From Amblyomma americanum (taxonomy: Eukaryota; Arthropoda; Arachnida; Ixodida; Ixodidae), in NCBI RefSeq assembly GCF_052857255.1, contig NC_135497.1:117977744-118041743 (forward strand): a DNA stretch of 64,000 nucleotides, read 5' to 3'. Positions within the stretch are counted from its first letter, which is position 1. Each line of letters starts with the position of its first letter. Made by a program: the position numbers and the translations under genes. Under the pieces are notes generated by a model. That model did not search any database. It worked only from the letters and a program-made list of their open reading frames with translations, and was not told the origin of the DNA. Shown here piece by piece: positions 1 to 12,496 of the stretch.

Positions 1-1955
1 CCCACCATCACATTTCGTGCCAGTCACAACAAACCATGGTTTTCAAAGCTCTTAAAAATACTCAAAAACAAAAGAAGAGACTTTTCCGTGCAGCAAAACG
101 CAACCCGAGCGCATGCGCCTGGAACAAATATTACGCAGCCGAATCCACATACCTGCAATCTATCCGTAATGCCAAACGCGCATTTTTCCGAACTAACTTG
201 CCCAAGATCCTAACAAATAACCCAAGGAAGTTCTGGAAAAGTACTAAATCCTCAACAGGCTCCGGTCGTCACACAAGCTAACCCACTTGGCAAGATGACC
301 AGTGACATTGAATGTGCAAATATTTTTAGCACCGCTTTCTCATCTGTCTTCACACACGAAACTGATATGCCACTTTCTACCGCAACTGCCAACCCGAGTT
401 TGCATATGCCTTCAATCATGTTTTCTGTGCACGGCATTATATGTATTATTGAAAATATCAAGATGTCATCTTCTGCGGGTGCTGATGAAATCACCCCCAA
501 GTTCCTCAAAAATACTTGCCATGCTTCCGCAGCGTATCTATCAAAACTTTTTGCACAATCACTTCCCACAGGTAGCATACCCAGCGATAGGGGAACGTTG
601 TTCCAATCTTCAAATCAGGTAACAAAGAATCACCCCTTAACTACCGCCCCATCTCTTTAACAAGTGTGCCATGTAAAATCATCAAACATGTCATTTATTC
701 CCACATAATGAATTTTCTTGACTCTATTAATTTTTTTCATCCTGCTCAACATGGCTTCCGTAAGAGCCTATCCTGCTATACACAATTGGCTATCTTCATC
801 CATGACTTGCATGTGAACCGTGACTGTAACCTTCAAACTGACGCAATATTCCTGGACTTCGTGAAAGCTTTTGACAAAGTACCTCACGAACGCTTGCTAC
901 TAAAACTTTCATGGTTAAACCTTCATCCTAACATATTACAGTGGATAAGCGAATTCCTGGCTAACCGCACCCAGTATGTTTACGTTAGTAATCAAGCCTC
1001 TAGTTCTCTTCCCGTAACATCAGGTGTTCCGCAAGGATCAGTCCTTGGCCCGCTATTATTTTTAATATACGTTAATGACCTACCAAGGCATGTCTCTTGT
1101 AACGTCCGTATTTTTGCCGATGACTGTGTTATCTATCGCACAATCAATAATGCCTCTGATCAGTTAGCCCTCCAGAATGACTTGACTTATTCAGCATACA
1201 GGACTAGTGTAATCAATGGCTCGTGGAACTAAATTTCAATAAATGTAAACTCATGCCATTTAACCGAAAACGTAATCCTCTCCTGCTCTAGTATAAAATC
1301 TCTCACGTCACGGTAGAATTAACTCGTACTTATAAATACCTCGGCGTAACATTGTCCAATGATCTAACCTGGAACGCGCATGTGACAAAAGTCATATCAT
1401 CCGCTAAAAGAAGCCTTGCATTCTTAAAACGACATCTACGCCATGCGCCACAAAACAAAATTACTTGCCTACAAATCACTTGTCCGTTCTAAATTAGAAT
1501 ACGCCTCTGCTATTTGGAGCCCTAACCAAAATTATGTAACAAATTTCCTAGAATCAGTACAAAGTCGAGCCACAAGATTTATATATTCGTGCTATTCATA
1601 TAATGTTAGTATATCATCATTAAAAGCGGAGGCAGGCTTAACATCTCTAGCTTGTAGACGTCGTATCACTAGTATGTGCTTGTTTCATAAATTTTCTTGC
1701 AGCTCACTTCGTCACCCGCCCTACATCAATCCGCCAGCACGCATTTCCTCCCGCATTGGTCATCCCCTTCAAGTTGCCCGGCCTCGTATGCGCACTACTA
1801 CATTTGCATCGTCATTCTTTCCATGCTCAGCCACGGACTGCAACAGCCTTCCACACGGCATCGCCGCGATCACCTGTCCATCAACATTTGTGAATTGTTT
1901 AGCTACTATATTTAACAGCGAATAACTTTTGTACCTTACGTGTTTTCTTTGTTTA
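1..1955 (+). mobile_element. CR1/L2-type LINE, ORF2 C-terminal part, decayed
   Basis: Non-LTR retrotransposon body that enters from before the window. Positions 36-281 encode the linker between endonuclease and reverse transcriptase (motif NPRKFWKS). Positions 666-1232 encode the RT core: FLDFVKAFDKVPHERLL, then GVPQGSVLGPLLFLIYVNDL, then the catalytic block IFADDCVIY with both aspartates present. Positions 1443-1925 encode the thumb/C-terminal part ([19 protein letters not shown]). The frame breaks near 280, 660 and 1232, so no functional enzyme can be made. No RNase H domain follows. The GVPQGSVLGPLLF and FADD context suits the CR1/L2/Jockey group; exact clade is inference. The 3' end is interrupted at the TTAA at 1956 and resumes at 4700. 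Confidence 0.85.
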
Positions 1956-1959
1956 TTAA

Positions 1960-4695
1960 AAGGACACTGAGGAGAACCCCATCAAATTTTTTTTGTTAGC
2001 AAAATCTGATAGTTCGGCATTTCATGGCTTTGTTGCCGCTTGTCCGGGGGCGAAAGATGCATTTATTTCAAAGAAATTTGCATTCGAAGTTTAAAAAGAT
2101 TTTCCCGCCGCTCCGATTCAAACTCGAGAACTCTTATGACGTCACAGGACGGAGTGACGCGTAACGTGACGTAAACGGAGACTCCGTGATTTCTGGTGGC
2201 TAGCGGTGCGGTCTAGCAGCTGCCCAAAATGAAAGCTACCGCCGCCGCACCTTTAAGGCATCTATCGGGGGTCGCTACCATCGCTTCGTTTACGTTTGCA
2301 CCGGCATCTTGCCAGCGTTACGATGGATCCCGTTCCCGAACCCAATGACGTAGTTCTCGCAAAATCTCCGACCTGCATTTCAGCGACCTCAGCCCCACAG
2401 AGCGTGCGATGCTTTTGAGGGAGCATGGTTAGGTTAGGCACCAGCGGGTCGTTTCCCCCTTCCTCAGTGAGCAGCCATTGCAAACTAAATATCATAACCC
2501 CAGTGCGGGGAATCGTGAGGCGCCAGGACAAGGTCGGTGCCTTGCGCCCATGTCACCCCAGTGCAAGAATTTTCGAGCTAGCATCAATAACAGCGAAGAT
2601 ATAGACGATTAAAAATTATGCTCCTCCTCTCCCCCCTCAACTCGTACCGAAGAGCACCAGAAAAAAAAATTAAGAAAACAGCTCTGTGACTGGGCCCCGC
2701 CCATGAATACGTCATCCGCTGACGTTTATTTTTCAACTTCCGGTTGTCGCTCCTGGCCCCCCAGCAGCAGCGTCGGTGGCGTGGTGGCATCTCTCCGGTC
2801 TATTCGCCTTCCTGGATTGCGGCACGTGTCAGGCTTTTTTGCTTGTCATCTGTGGTAATTAGCAGTAATAAATCCGGACCTCGAGGTGCGACTGCTCGCT
2901 TTTACGGCCGCGATGGGCATCGAGCCGTATGCGTGCGCACGAAGAGCCGTGCGAGTGGCTCAGGAACTCCCGACAGTAGGAGGTGGCAGAGGAAAATTGA
3001 AACCATATGCGCGAAGGCAATGCCCTGGCTCGCGCTTGCCCAAGAGGGTTGCGCGGCGGCACGAGCAGAAGATTTTCACGGCTACCGGAAGTGTGCCCGT
3101 GACATCGTGGCTGCCGTAGCTCCAGTGAATGAGAGCGTGTGGTGGCCTGGTGACGTCATGGGTACTGTGACGTCTTTCTTTCACGATTTTAGTTCCAAAA
3201 TCGGTCACTACGAGCACACCAATCGGCCTGCGAATTTAAAAAAACACTGTTTTTAAAAGTTCATAATAAATTGCCGGCTCAGTTCTGAAGACTCGTACTT
3301 CGTGTGAATGCTTCTTAGCATCATTTCTAAGCATTGAAAACATTTACAAGTGACTTTTTATTCGTTGCATAGTCCCTTTAAATTAGCCGAGAGCTCGAAA
3401 AGAACAGCTCCGCCCAACTGCCGAAGCTATTGAATTACGTCACAACGCGCACCTCGCATCGGAGCCGAATCAGTCTGGCCGGGCCGGCGGCGGCTGGCGC
3501 ACTCGGTGCGAAATAGAGACATGCTCCAAGTCTTCCCGCCAGTGCGATCAGAGTGCGCCGAAGCCGCCGAACGTGTCGGCGGTCAAACGCAGTTGGAGTA
3601 TAGAGGGTCTCGCTTTGGCCGACGTGACGTCGCCGTGCAGCACGCGCGCGCATTACGCCGGAGCATAAACGCACCTTAACAGAGCCTGCGCTTAACCGCT
3701 AACCAACGTATTTGGTGGCGGCATCTATGGGAGCCACTGAAACCCCCCGCCCACTCACTGAATAAAAAAAAAAGATCCTGTGCCAAGGTTCGGAATCGAA
3801 CCAGGACCTTTGGCGTTTGAGGCGGAGACTCTACCACTCTGCCACGACGGCTCAAATTGACACTATCAATAAAGGCGCATCTAGTGAATGCACTCTTCCG
3901 ATGCAGAAATTTCCGTGCTTTCGCTCTGTATATCCTGGCCTAACAGAGCTAGGCCATCAGCAATTTTTCTGAACTGCCTTGTATCTTGTCCCCCGTCCCT
4001 AATAAACGATTTCCGTTAAGTAGTTTGAAGTTGACTGGCACAGCCGGGAATGTTTCGCCGGGCAAGCGTGCGAAGGCACAAGTGCTGCCTTGTACGATCA
4101 CCGACCATCGTGCCATCATAGTTTTTCATTGACCGTGGCGATCATCTGACCAGCCTTGACAGGCTCATTCAAAGGTTAACTAGCACTTGAAGCGGCACTT
4201 GGAGTTGCTCTGCTGTTCGGCACTTGTAAATCGAGGCACGTCAAAAACAATACCACGGGGCAACCAAAGCTCAGACGCGAAGCGCCATAACAAATCGAAA
4301 CTCTCCTGGCCATCTGTGGCGCCACCAAGCATCGGTTTTCTTTGTTTCCAACATTCAGGTTGTCTTTTGTCTGTCTTCCTTGTGTGATAAAAGTGCACTA
4401 TAGGTTTTAAAACAAAACTTACTTCAATATTGAACCGCGCAACCTTCCTTTTTCAGCGTCAGAGATTCGCGCATTCCATGTAGAAAGGAAAATTCCTCCA
4501 AGGTGGCGTCTCTTGTCCTATGACGTCACCATGCTTGTACTTGCAAGATTGAACTGTGGCGGCGATACCTGTTTTTTGGTTTAATGCTGTTTTCTACCTT
4601 ACAAGAGCTTTGCTTTCAGTAAGAGCGGCGTTTTTGTGATCAGGAGCTGGTATTCTATCGATACAAGCCAACTTCAATTTCTCCTCAGTGTCCCT
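1960..4695. mobile_element. 2.7 kb TTAA-flanked DNA element inside the LINE 3' end
   Basis: Both borders carry TTAA (1956-1959 and 4696-4699). The terminal inverted repeats begin AAGGACACTGAGGAGAA on the left and, read inward, AAGGGACACTGAGGAGAA on the right. TTAA target use with short AAGGG-type ends fits Kolobok or piggyBac-like transposons; the superfamily is inference. I see no transposase frame. The interior is GC-rich from about 2100 to 3700, holds a tRNA-like SINE on the minus strand, and has another TTAA next to CCCTTT near 3374 that could be a further nested border. LINE 3' sequence resumes right after the right border, so this is an insertion. Confidence 0.7.
3670..3855 (-). mobile_element. 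tRNA-derived SINE
   Basis: On the minus strand a tRNA-like head starts at about 3855. Box A reads TGGCAGAGTGGTAG and box B GGTTCGATTCC (3790-3801), about 30 bases apart, the layout of an internal RNA polymerase III promoter. The head is followed by a T-run and then a non-tRNA body running to about 3670. The acceptor stem cannot pair beyond its first few bases, so this is a SINE rather than a working tRNA gene. Its left boundary is approximate. Confidence 0.65.
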
Positions 4696-4699
4696 TTAA

Positions 4700-4785
4700 A
4701 TCTGATTTATACATGTAACCCACCCCTTATGTAGCACTCCCAATCCCGGGGGCCTTTAAGGTAAGAAAGTGAAGTGAAGTATAAA
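4700..4785 (+). mobile_element. Resumed 3' end of the first LINE
   Basis: Contains ACCCACCCCTTATGTAGCAC-like sequence that matches the 3' UTR of the second CR1/L2 LINE near 42950 (ACCCACCCCTCATGTATTGC). It is therefore the tail of the LINE that stops at 1955, displaced by the TTAA element. The end position is approximate. Confidence 0.6.
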
Positions 4786-5053
4786 GAAATGGTTGAAGAA
4801 GGCTGTCTTTTGTAATTTGAGCTATTTGATGTTTCTTCTGGGTGCTCTGCAACAGGGGTTCTCAAATTGGCCTCCACAGAACCCACGAGTTCCTTAAAGT
4901 ACGATTTTGGTTCCCTAAGCACACAGTGTATACATGCATGCTTCAGGCCCACCTTTCTTTTACCTACTTTATTATGGGACTGACCGTACTGTAGTTGCTT
5001 ATAGTGGACCATTTCAATATACAGCCAATCATTAGCAATTGAATTCGGGAATT

Positions 5054-5310
5054 GACCGCAGCGGTGGCCGAGTGGTTGAGCATCCGCCTTGCATCCGGGA
5101 GGTGCGGGGTTCGATCCCGAGTGCCGCCGGGTACCCAGCGGTGATACATTGGGTACAAGCTTTCCCCTGGTCTGGTGCTCGGCTTATTTAGGGTGAAATG
5201 CTTGGGAAATGGGTCTTTGACCCCACCTTGAGAAATCGAAAATACCTTGTGCCATGGCGCTCTTTGGCCTCATATGCCCTTGCGCCATAAAAATTCATCA
5301 TCATCATCAT
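5054..5310 (+). mobile_element. tRNA-derived SINE with (CAT)n tail and 13-bp target duplication
   Basis: The head carries box A (TGGCCGAGTGGTTGAG) and box B (GGGTTCGATCCCG). A unique body follows and ends in (CAT)5. The direct repeat GAATTCGGGAATT occurs at 5041-5053 and again at 5311-5323 with no mismatch, defining the insertion exactly. A perfect duplication implies a fairly recent LINE-mediated integration. It belongs to the tRNA-like SINEs typical of ixodid genomes. Confidence 0.9.
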
Positions 5311-5454
5311 GAATTCGGGAATTTTTTTAGAGGCCGTGCGTCTGCATGTTTTTTTTTAAATGTGGCAGTGGTAGTAGCGCCATTCCGCAAAACCGTGTGA
5401 CAGCAGAGGAGTGAAGCTATTCTCAGCGTGTGAGAGCAGAGGAGTGAAGTCTCC

Positions 5455-5745
5455 ACCTTCCAGAAGGCCTCCACCCACCAGAAGCCCATGAGAGGAGCCT
5501 AATACGCCACCCATACACCCTCCTGCACCCTTCATCCACCAGAGCAAAGGTTCACTCACCTTCAGCCTCCAGAAGCCTCCTCCACCAGATCCCCATGAGA
5601 GGAGCCCACCATACATCCGCCTCCATCCTCCAGGAAGCCTCACACATCTCAGCCACCAGAAGCTCTCAAGAGGAGTCCGCCACCCACCCGCATGCCCATT
5701 TCCACCTTCCAGAAGGCCTTAACCCGCCTCCACCCTCCACAAGTC
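5455..5745. repeat. Degenerate CTCCA/CCAGAAG minisatellite
   Basis: Imperfect units built from CCAGAAGCC, CTCCACC and GAGAGGAG blocks recur five to six times, separated by variable spacers. The strand asymmetry is strong: C, A and T on the + strand and G-rich on the minus strand. Open frames across it are only by-products of the repeat. A related GCAGAGGAGTGAAG motif is duplicated just upstream at about 5403 and 5438. Confidence 0.6.
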
Positions 5746-8044
5746 CACACAGAAATGGAATGAAAAAGTGATGGGGAAATCAAATTCAAAGGCACGATGG
5801 GAAGGTGACCAATGTAAAGCGAAAGCCAGCAGCCCCCTGCGATTGCAGCTTCGCCACATCAGTTCGTATGATCGTCTGTCAGTTTTTTTTTCCTTTGTTC
5901 TTTTTTTTTTGCATGCATGTTAGGAAGAAAGGGACTGAAGCCAAGATATGCAGGATTCCTCAGCACATTTAAAGCCATAGGAGTTGAGAACCCCTGCATT
6001 TGCAACTTTCTTACAATCTTTCACTTATCTAGCACTCCAAACATTAATTGTTTAGTTATAGCAAAATGAGGTAATAAATAAACAAATTAAATTACTGGAA
6101 GCACTAGATGGGCACAAAAATATCATCTCACTTTTATTGTCTTGAATTGGACTAGTATATTTTTTAACATTAGTTTATGTTGGGTTAAATATCCGTGCAA
6201 ACAAATTGGCCATGTATTCAAAGGTCTATAAGGATGTCTCGAAATGCTTAGAAATGGTTACTTGATGCATCTACAGAGTGTGTTTTTCATGAACACTAGG
6301 TATGAAGATAATTGCTACAAATATGTAAAATACATTATTTTTTCACATGCAGGCATACCGGTATATGTTGGTATAGTAACGTTGTAGGTTGCCGCATAGC
6401 CACAAATTTCAGGTGAAGGAGGGTAAAGGGGGAGCGAGGAGCAGAAAGGGCATGAATGTAAACTAGCCTGTCAGGCTGTTCCACATAGTGGACAGTGGCT
6501 TTAGCTTTATTAGCTACCCTTTGGGTAGGTATACCTCTTTCCAAAAAGGCACTAGCATAAGTAACACTGTACTGCTTGCTCTTTGCCAGAAAAGACCTAA
6601 GCATAATCATTTAGTAGTTGCATTTTTATTGTATATGTAGCCATTCTTTGCCTGTTCCTTGGCTGTTTTAGAAGGCACAAAGGAGCCTTCTTATAAAGGG
6701 ACTGCTGGAAATGCTACTGTGGCTGTACTACATCTGGCTAGTGAAAATAACTTGCAATCACTGCCATTAAAATAACGTCAGCTTTTTTTCGCCTGCTCAC
6801 TAGCTGTTTGTGGACAGCTCAGACCATATGCAGTAGACTTGCGTTGAAACGAACTCAGCTAAGACGAATTCTCGGATATGATGAACAGTGCGAGACCATT
6901 TGGTTGTTTTCCTGTAGGATTCAATGTAAAATAAATCTGCTTAAGGGGGGGATGTAGGTCTTAAAACTATTTTTTATTTCTGGCGCAATCCTAATCGTAA
7001 TTGCCTCAAAAGATTGTTTTAAGTGTTTTTTCTTATGTAGAGTACAAATATGCAATTAGATTTTGAATAGCTCAACTGGACATACTGGAATATGAGTTAT
7101 AAGGAGTTTTGGGGTTTTAATAGGGCTCTTTGTTATATACTGTTAGCCAAAAAAAGTTTTCAAATTCTTAGAAATGTTAACAGTATTGCATCATACGCAC
7201 TTTGTGCAGTGATGCTGCTTTTACACTTGCCTCAGTGAAAATACAGTAGTAAAAAAAAATTATGAATAGAATCTACAAAATTGTTTGGCTGGTAATTTAG
7301 GAAAGAAACAAATTAAATATAATGCATATTGTGAAAGCCAGTAGGAATAGCATCATAGCATAGCTCTACTGCTGAATAAATTGCTACCAAGCCTATTTAA
7401 GTTGCCCAAAATAAACCAGAGAACAAGCCCTTAAGACAGAGGTTATTCGTAAAATCATGAACTGATTCGTCTCTGTGCACTTTTCTGAGCTGTAGGAAAA
7501 TGGCTGCAGAGTTGGCTGCACTGCTCTGATGCCATCTTGCGAAGTGTCAAATGAAAGGGTGTGAAACGAGCTTTCAAACGATATCAACATGGTGGTGGAC
7601 ACAGTACTTTGTTTTATGTGAAAACAAGCTGACACAAAGCCGCCTTTTGGTATCGCTCTCCAGTAAGCATGTTAAAAAAAATGAAAATAACGATTTAATC
7701 CTATTTGAAAAATAAGGAGTAGTGTTTATTTCATTTTAAAGAAAGGGGAGAGATTAGCAAAATGCACAACAAATCGAATATCTTCGAAAAAATGCTAAAA
7801 CAAACTGCGAATCGAATTGGAACTTTTTCAGATAGGAACTAAAAGGAAGATGCATGTGGAAACAAATATTTTCAGATGTGAGGTATTTCTATCTACTTAT
7901 TATAGCCGCAATGGTGTGGGACCTGAACTTTAGCTTCACAAGTGCGATTCTCTCTTAGCAAGTCTGTTCAGACGAACTGCAGATTATAGAAACCTTAGTT
8001 TGTAGAAGTGAAAGAGCGACAAGCCTCAAAGTAACACTGGAAAG
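5746..8044. other. AT-rich presumed intron, no gene seen
   Basis: Low GC, homopolymer-rich DNA with no supportable coding or RNA feature. At 6944 a TTAA is followed by GGGGGGGATGTAGG, which resembles the left end of the TTAA-type element at 25480; no matching right end was found. At 6830 GCAGTAGACTTGCGTTG could be one end of another decayed TA-type MITE. Confidence 0.5.
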
Positions 8045-11000
8045 TCAACCTCAAGTTCGTGCACAATGGTTCAGTGTTGTTTCACTGCTTTAGAGAGTTT
8101 ATTTTCGTTTGGATAAGGGACACTTGCATCTCGGCGTCAGCCAACACTTTCTTCTTTTTCAGCTCGAGCTGTTTCACAGAAGTGGCGGCATGCTTCCTTT
8201 CCCGTTCCTTCCTCAGTGCATCGGCCCTTTCTGCTCTTGTCCTCTCCAGCTCCTCTATTCACTGTGCGTTCGCCCCACGGACCATTTGAAGCATCCTCTT
8301 GGTTAGCTAAACGTTGGTAACTCCTCCTGCCAACATTACGGCATCATACACGATTCGCAGGGTGACCAAAGATTGCTCCTTCTGATTTTCAACAAGGCAT
8401 TCCTTGTTAATAGAAAATCCCGGCTTGATAGGCGCATTTCCATGCGAAAGAGACAAAATCACCTTCAAAAATGTGAACAGTTCTTTGTTTGAACCACAGA
8501 TGCCTGCCCAAAGGGCATCCAGCCGATGCATGCTCCTATTGAAATTTTTCAATGCCGCTTGCGTCGAGGCTAGGGAGCATACATGCTTGTAGGACCACAT
8601 CACCCGGTCAGCTTCTTTTCCTGTCATCCATTGGTGCTCCATAAGTGCATCATTTAGACGCTGTTGCCAGAGATCGGGATTCAGCGCGCACGCGGGATCC
8701 AGAGGTGACGATCCCCTCGCCAGCTTGAATCTCAATGGCGACCTCTTTGTGATCTTTTTAGCGCAGTTCTTCACGAAAGTGGTGCAGTCCCTTCTGAACC
8801 CTAGGATAGCGGAATCGAAGTTTCGGGGCCTTTCGGAGCGCATTCTTCGCAGCAAACCCAAGGTCAACCTTGGGCGTCGTAACTACGTTCGCTGTAAGGT
8901 TTATGTCCACCTTGATCAACTTCACCGGACTGTCCGCCGTCATTATTCTTTCTTTACTATTCTACTCATTAGTGATCGTAGAAGGTTCTCCAATGCTGCG
9001 CCAAGAAATGGAAGCGTAGGCGAATCGGTCTGGAACTGAGCCAGGAATGGCTGCAGTTCCTCCGCAATGCCAAGCATAAAGGTTAGCTTTGCAGACAGCA
9101 GAGGATCGTGAGTGGCTGTTTCGACCAGGCATAACAACTAGCGCTGCTCGGTCGGTTGTCCTCGTTTCGACACTACTCGACGTACACTTCTACGTACAGC
9201 AGAATCTCAAAAGCTCTTGAAATTACAGGAACATTTCCAAGCCACCACACAGCGCAAAACTTCATAGGGTAAATGTTGCTCCTAGTTATGTGTGCGTATT
9301 CAGCGTGTCGGGCAGGTACACATTTGAATAAGTTGTACAAAGCACGAAGAAATTCCACGAGCTGCCGACCTGTTGCCGCGTGTCCAGTTTTGAAAGCACC
9401 GTTTGCAACATGAAGGCCACAGCTACCAACTTCGAGAATACGACGGCCGTCGCTGGATTCACAAAGTTCTTGTTTGATCTCGCGGAGAAATTTTATGTTT
9501 ACATTTGGCCCATCCAGAGATCTGAAGAATTTTTGATCGGGAGAGTCCATCTGTGGAAGTCTTATAAGCGGACACCAATTCTTCTACCTGCATGCGCCCC
9601 AGAAAGCATGACGTCAAGTAGCGCGTTTTCACGCTCTGCTCTGCATCCGACCAAAAGCGAACCACACGTCCATTTGCTCTTTTTATGCAACTTTGTTTAA
9701 CGATTCGTCAAACGCCACGACGAGGTGGGAGGCTTACTTCCGACATGCGGTTCTCCTTGAAGAAAGGTGCGAGGCCATAGACAATAGTATATCCTACCTT
9801 GTTTTTGCTAAGCTGCATTTTCTTGGCTGTTGCTGATGATGGGAACATCAAAGGGAACAGAGAAGCCGACGCCGCGGCAGCACGGAGTGATGTGTGCGTC
9901 ATAACTGCGTTGAGACACCACATCACTTCAGCATTTATGACCTCTAAGTCACACTGAAAGATACCTTTGCTGTACGATCAAGTTGGACGTCCGTCACAGT
10001 AGTTGAAGCACTTGAAGGATGCGCAGAAACTGGCGGCACTGGCCCGGCATTGGTCACAGCGCTGGTTGGCAGTGTCAAAAATGAGGCTACAGAGGGTGTC
10101 CCAGCATTGGTCACAGTGGTGGCTGGCGGTGTCAAAAATGAGGCTACAGAGAGTGTCCTGGCTCCTGTAATGGTCAGTCGGTGCTTCTTACTTTCAGCGT
10201 GACTCGTCACTGCTCTTCTTCCCATGTGGCTGAGCGAAAAATGCTTTCTGCGTAGCGCACAGTACACTGCGTTCGGGTTACTTTCGACGGGCCTAATCCA
10301 GGCTGCAAACTCGCAATGTTTCGCATTCATCCAGTCCTGGATGAAAGTGAACTTGAAAGCCGTCATGCTTGACACATTGCACACAGCTTGCCTGTGGGAC
10401 CACAGGAGTCATTAAAACTTAAGTTGGTTCAAAACAGCGCAGCTAAGTATGGACAGAATTCGTTGCTTTGCTAGCGTCGGCAGATCGCTAAAAGGTGCAA
10501 AACTATTTCCCTTTCTCCCAAATCTGCACCCTGCAGCAGAAATGGACATTTCCATCAAGGAGATGCGCAGGTAGGAAGAGTTCATTTGGGACCATCGCAA
10601 GTTCTCACAAAACTTTCTGCCGTCCTGTTGGGGCTGTCTGGGGAAAACAATCGGAGGCCGCTGGGCGTCGAACAGCGCTCATGCGAACCGTAGGAAGCGC
10701 GCCCGCTGCCGCCGCCCTGCACAGCGCCGGGGAAGCGCAGGAAAGTGTCCGCTTTCGACGTAGTGCGCATTGAAATCGGAAGCGCCACAAAGCTTTTTGC
10801 CGCCTTGCTGGGATGCCCCACCTGACAGCACAACGTTGGAGGCCAGTGGTCACTGAGGGGAGGACGCGTAACGCCGCACTGGGCAATCCGTGCAATACCT
10901 GTCCGCATTGTGTACACGAGGCAGCATTATAGGGACTTTAGTTCCTTTTATGTAGGACTGCAGCTAATTTTCCCTGATGTAAGCACAAATGCCCCTAGTT

Positions 11001-11068
11001 TTCCCTGAGTTTTTCCAGATTATCTGAATTCCCGGTTTTCACGGTTTTCCCGGTTGGTAGACACCCTG
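8045..11068 (-). mobile_element. Decayed hAT-type DNA transposon
   Basis: The right border (5' end in the element's orientation) reads inward CAGGGTGTCTACCAACCGGG at 11068, with further GGGAA-type blocks, a terminus style seen in hAT elements. The degenerate transposase runs leftward from 10384 to about 8060. The left terminus is not recognisable, so that end is truncated or too diverged. Positions 10410-11030 between the terminus and the transposase start are GC-rich and show no coding feature I recognise. Confidence 0.6.
8060..10384 (-). pseudogene. hAT-like transposase pseudogene
   Basis: Read on the minus strand in order. The N-terminal block (10384-9944) has a degenerate BED/TTF-like finger around AVYCALRRKHFSLSHM with a TSHAESKKH second half; one expected cysteine is replaced by arginine. 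A Ser/Thr/Pro/Val-rich linker has an imperfect internal repeat (SVASFLT). An RNase H-like region spans 9926-9200, with the blocks SKNKVGYTIVYGLAPFFKEN, LDGPNVNIKF and VGSCGLHVANGAFKTG. The C-terminal helical part (8867-8307) continues into a Lys/Glu-rich coiled-coil-like tail. Several frame changes between 9930, 9550, 9140 and 8870 make it non-functional. Assignment to hAT rests on remembered family pattern, not on a search. Confidence 0.6.
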
Positions 11069-12163
11069 GCAGACACCCTGTGGTTGGGATTGCGATTGTT
11101 TGTGTGAAGTGGAAATCATTGCGATGCTCGCACTTCATTTTTCAGCCACACAACTCTCAAAATATTCAGTTTTTCTGTATTTTGGGATTTTTTTTAGCAT
11201 GGATATTTTGCGGAGATTTAGCCTGAAGTATATTTGGCATGAAAAACTTTTTAAGAAATGTCTTTTTTGCAATTTTTGAGACCTCAACACCCACATTCCT
11301 TTTTAATGAACTGGTTTGCATGTCCTGCGGCTAATACGAACTTTCGCAGCGACCACAAATCATGGCGACCTTGTGCAATGGAACTCATTGGTCATGTACA
11401 TGGCACTGTCAAGGACAGAAAATAACATATATAATGCTTCTATGCAGGAAATGCGCACCCACACAAGATAGCTTCTGCACACTTTCGTACATAACTGCAG
11501 GGAACCAGTCTTGCTGGAGAGCGATTTCTTGGGAAGGGGGGGGGGGGCATTCTTTCCAGTGTGGAAAAGACCAGGCATCATAGTGTCTGCGCTGGCACAG
11601 AGATCCCACATGGTCAGATCTTCGCATTGCACGCGCATTGCTTCTCACAGACTAAAAGAGGCATGTGCGCAAAGTTCACCCACTCGTTGACTTGGGGCTT
11701 AAAACTTAAGGTCAGCATTTTCAGCCGAGGTGGCGTCACAGCACGCATTATCGCGATGCAGAGAGGGCCAGATATCAGCGTTGCGGGCATTACTTATGAC
11801 ATACAGAAAGGCGTGTGGTGTGCCTGCTCATGTAGTCAGTTACAGCTGTGCTGCAGAATGAGCAAGATAAGAGATGAATAGCTACACTGCTGGTCACCTC
11901 CGAAGCACTTAGAGCAGGATGGAAAGAAAAAATAGGAAAAAAAACGCACACAAACAGCACTCTGGGATACAGTGAGAAAAAAAAGAGACGGTGAAAAAAA
12001 AAGAAAAGTACACCAGTGCCATTTTCAAGTAGGATGACATGAGCCTGTTTCATGCTCTCAGTCTTTAGCTCACTTCATGCATATGTACAGTGCAATAAAT
12101 GCTCTATTTGCAATTATCCTCTCTCTGAAACTCTATTCATTGTTTTCATGTAACAAATATGGA
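11069..12163. other. Presumed intron, no gene seen
   Basis: No supportable gene. Contains a G-run at 11537-11547 and A-rich tracts near 11935-12005. The short open frames here lack family resemblance. Confidence 0.4.
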
Positions 12164-12272
12164 GCTGCTGTCGTGGCTCAGTGGTTATGGTGCTTGCCTT
12201 CCACTGCAGTGTCCCTCACGGCCTGAGTCTCTTTAGGATGTTTTTACCTCATCAACCAACCAACCAACCAAC
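12164..12272 (+). mobile_element. Internally deleted tRNA-type SINE
   Basis: The box A region is present (TCGTGGCTCAGTGGTTATGG), as in the other SINEs of this window. The box B region is gone and the head joins directly to a tail ending in (CAAC)n at 12255-12271. An AAATATGG repeat on both sides (near 12155 and 12278) is a plausible target duplication. A shortened relative of the copies at 28197 and 59033. Confidence 0.55.
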
Positions 12273-12496
12273 ATACTAAATATGGACACATCTAGTATGT
12301 TCGCCTATCTTTTTGAGGGCACTTCTGATGAGATTAACAAATTTTCTGGTCCCTTCAAGTTCATGTTAAAGGGAGCCTACTGTATATATTATATACCCTG
12401 TGGTGACTTTGACGTAATGTTGAAAGTTAGTGCCCATTCTGTCTACTTCTGTGTCTTTGTCCATGTTGTTTTTGTGCTCCCTCATTTCATTTTTAA

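Noticed and set aside
3778..3855. tRNA gene on the minus strand
   Set aside because: Boxes A and B are good, but the acceptor stem fails after three or four pairs, the anticodon stem does not form, and a SINE body follows.
5054..5130. tRNA gene
   Set aside because: The tRNA-like head is followed by a body, a (CAT)n tail and exact target duplications, so it is a SINE.
5280..5311. CRISPR-like or other regular array
   Set aside because: It is the (CAT)n tail of a SINE. No spaced repeat array exists in the window, and the genome is eukaryotic.
6829..7995. TA-type MITE with ends near 6830 and 7980
   Set aside because: GCAGTAGACTTGC at the left and GCAGTTCGTCTGAAC inward at the right share too little to call inverted repeats.
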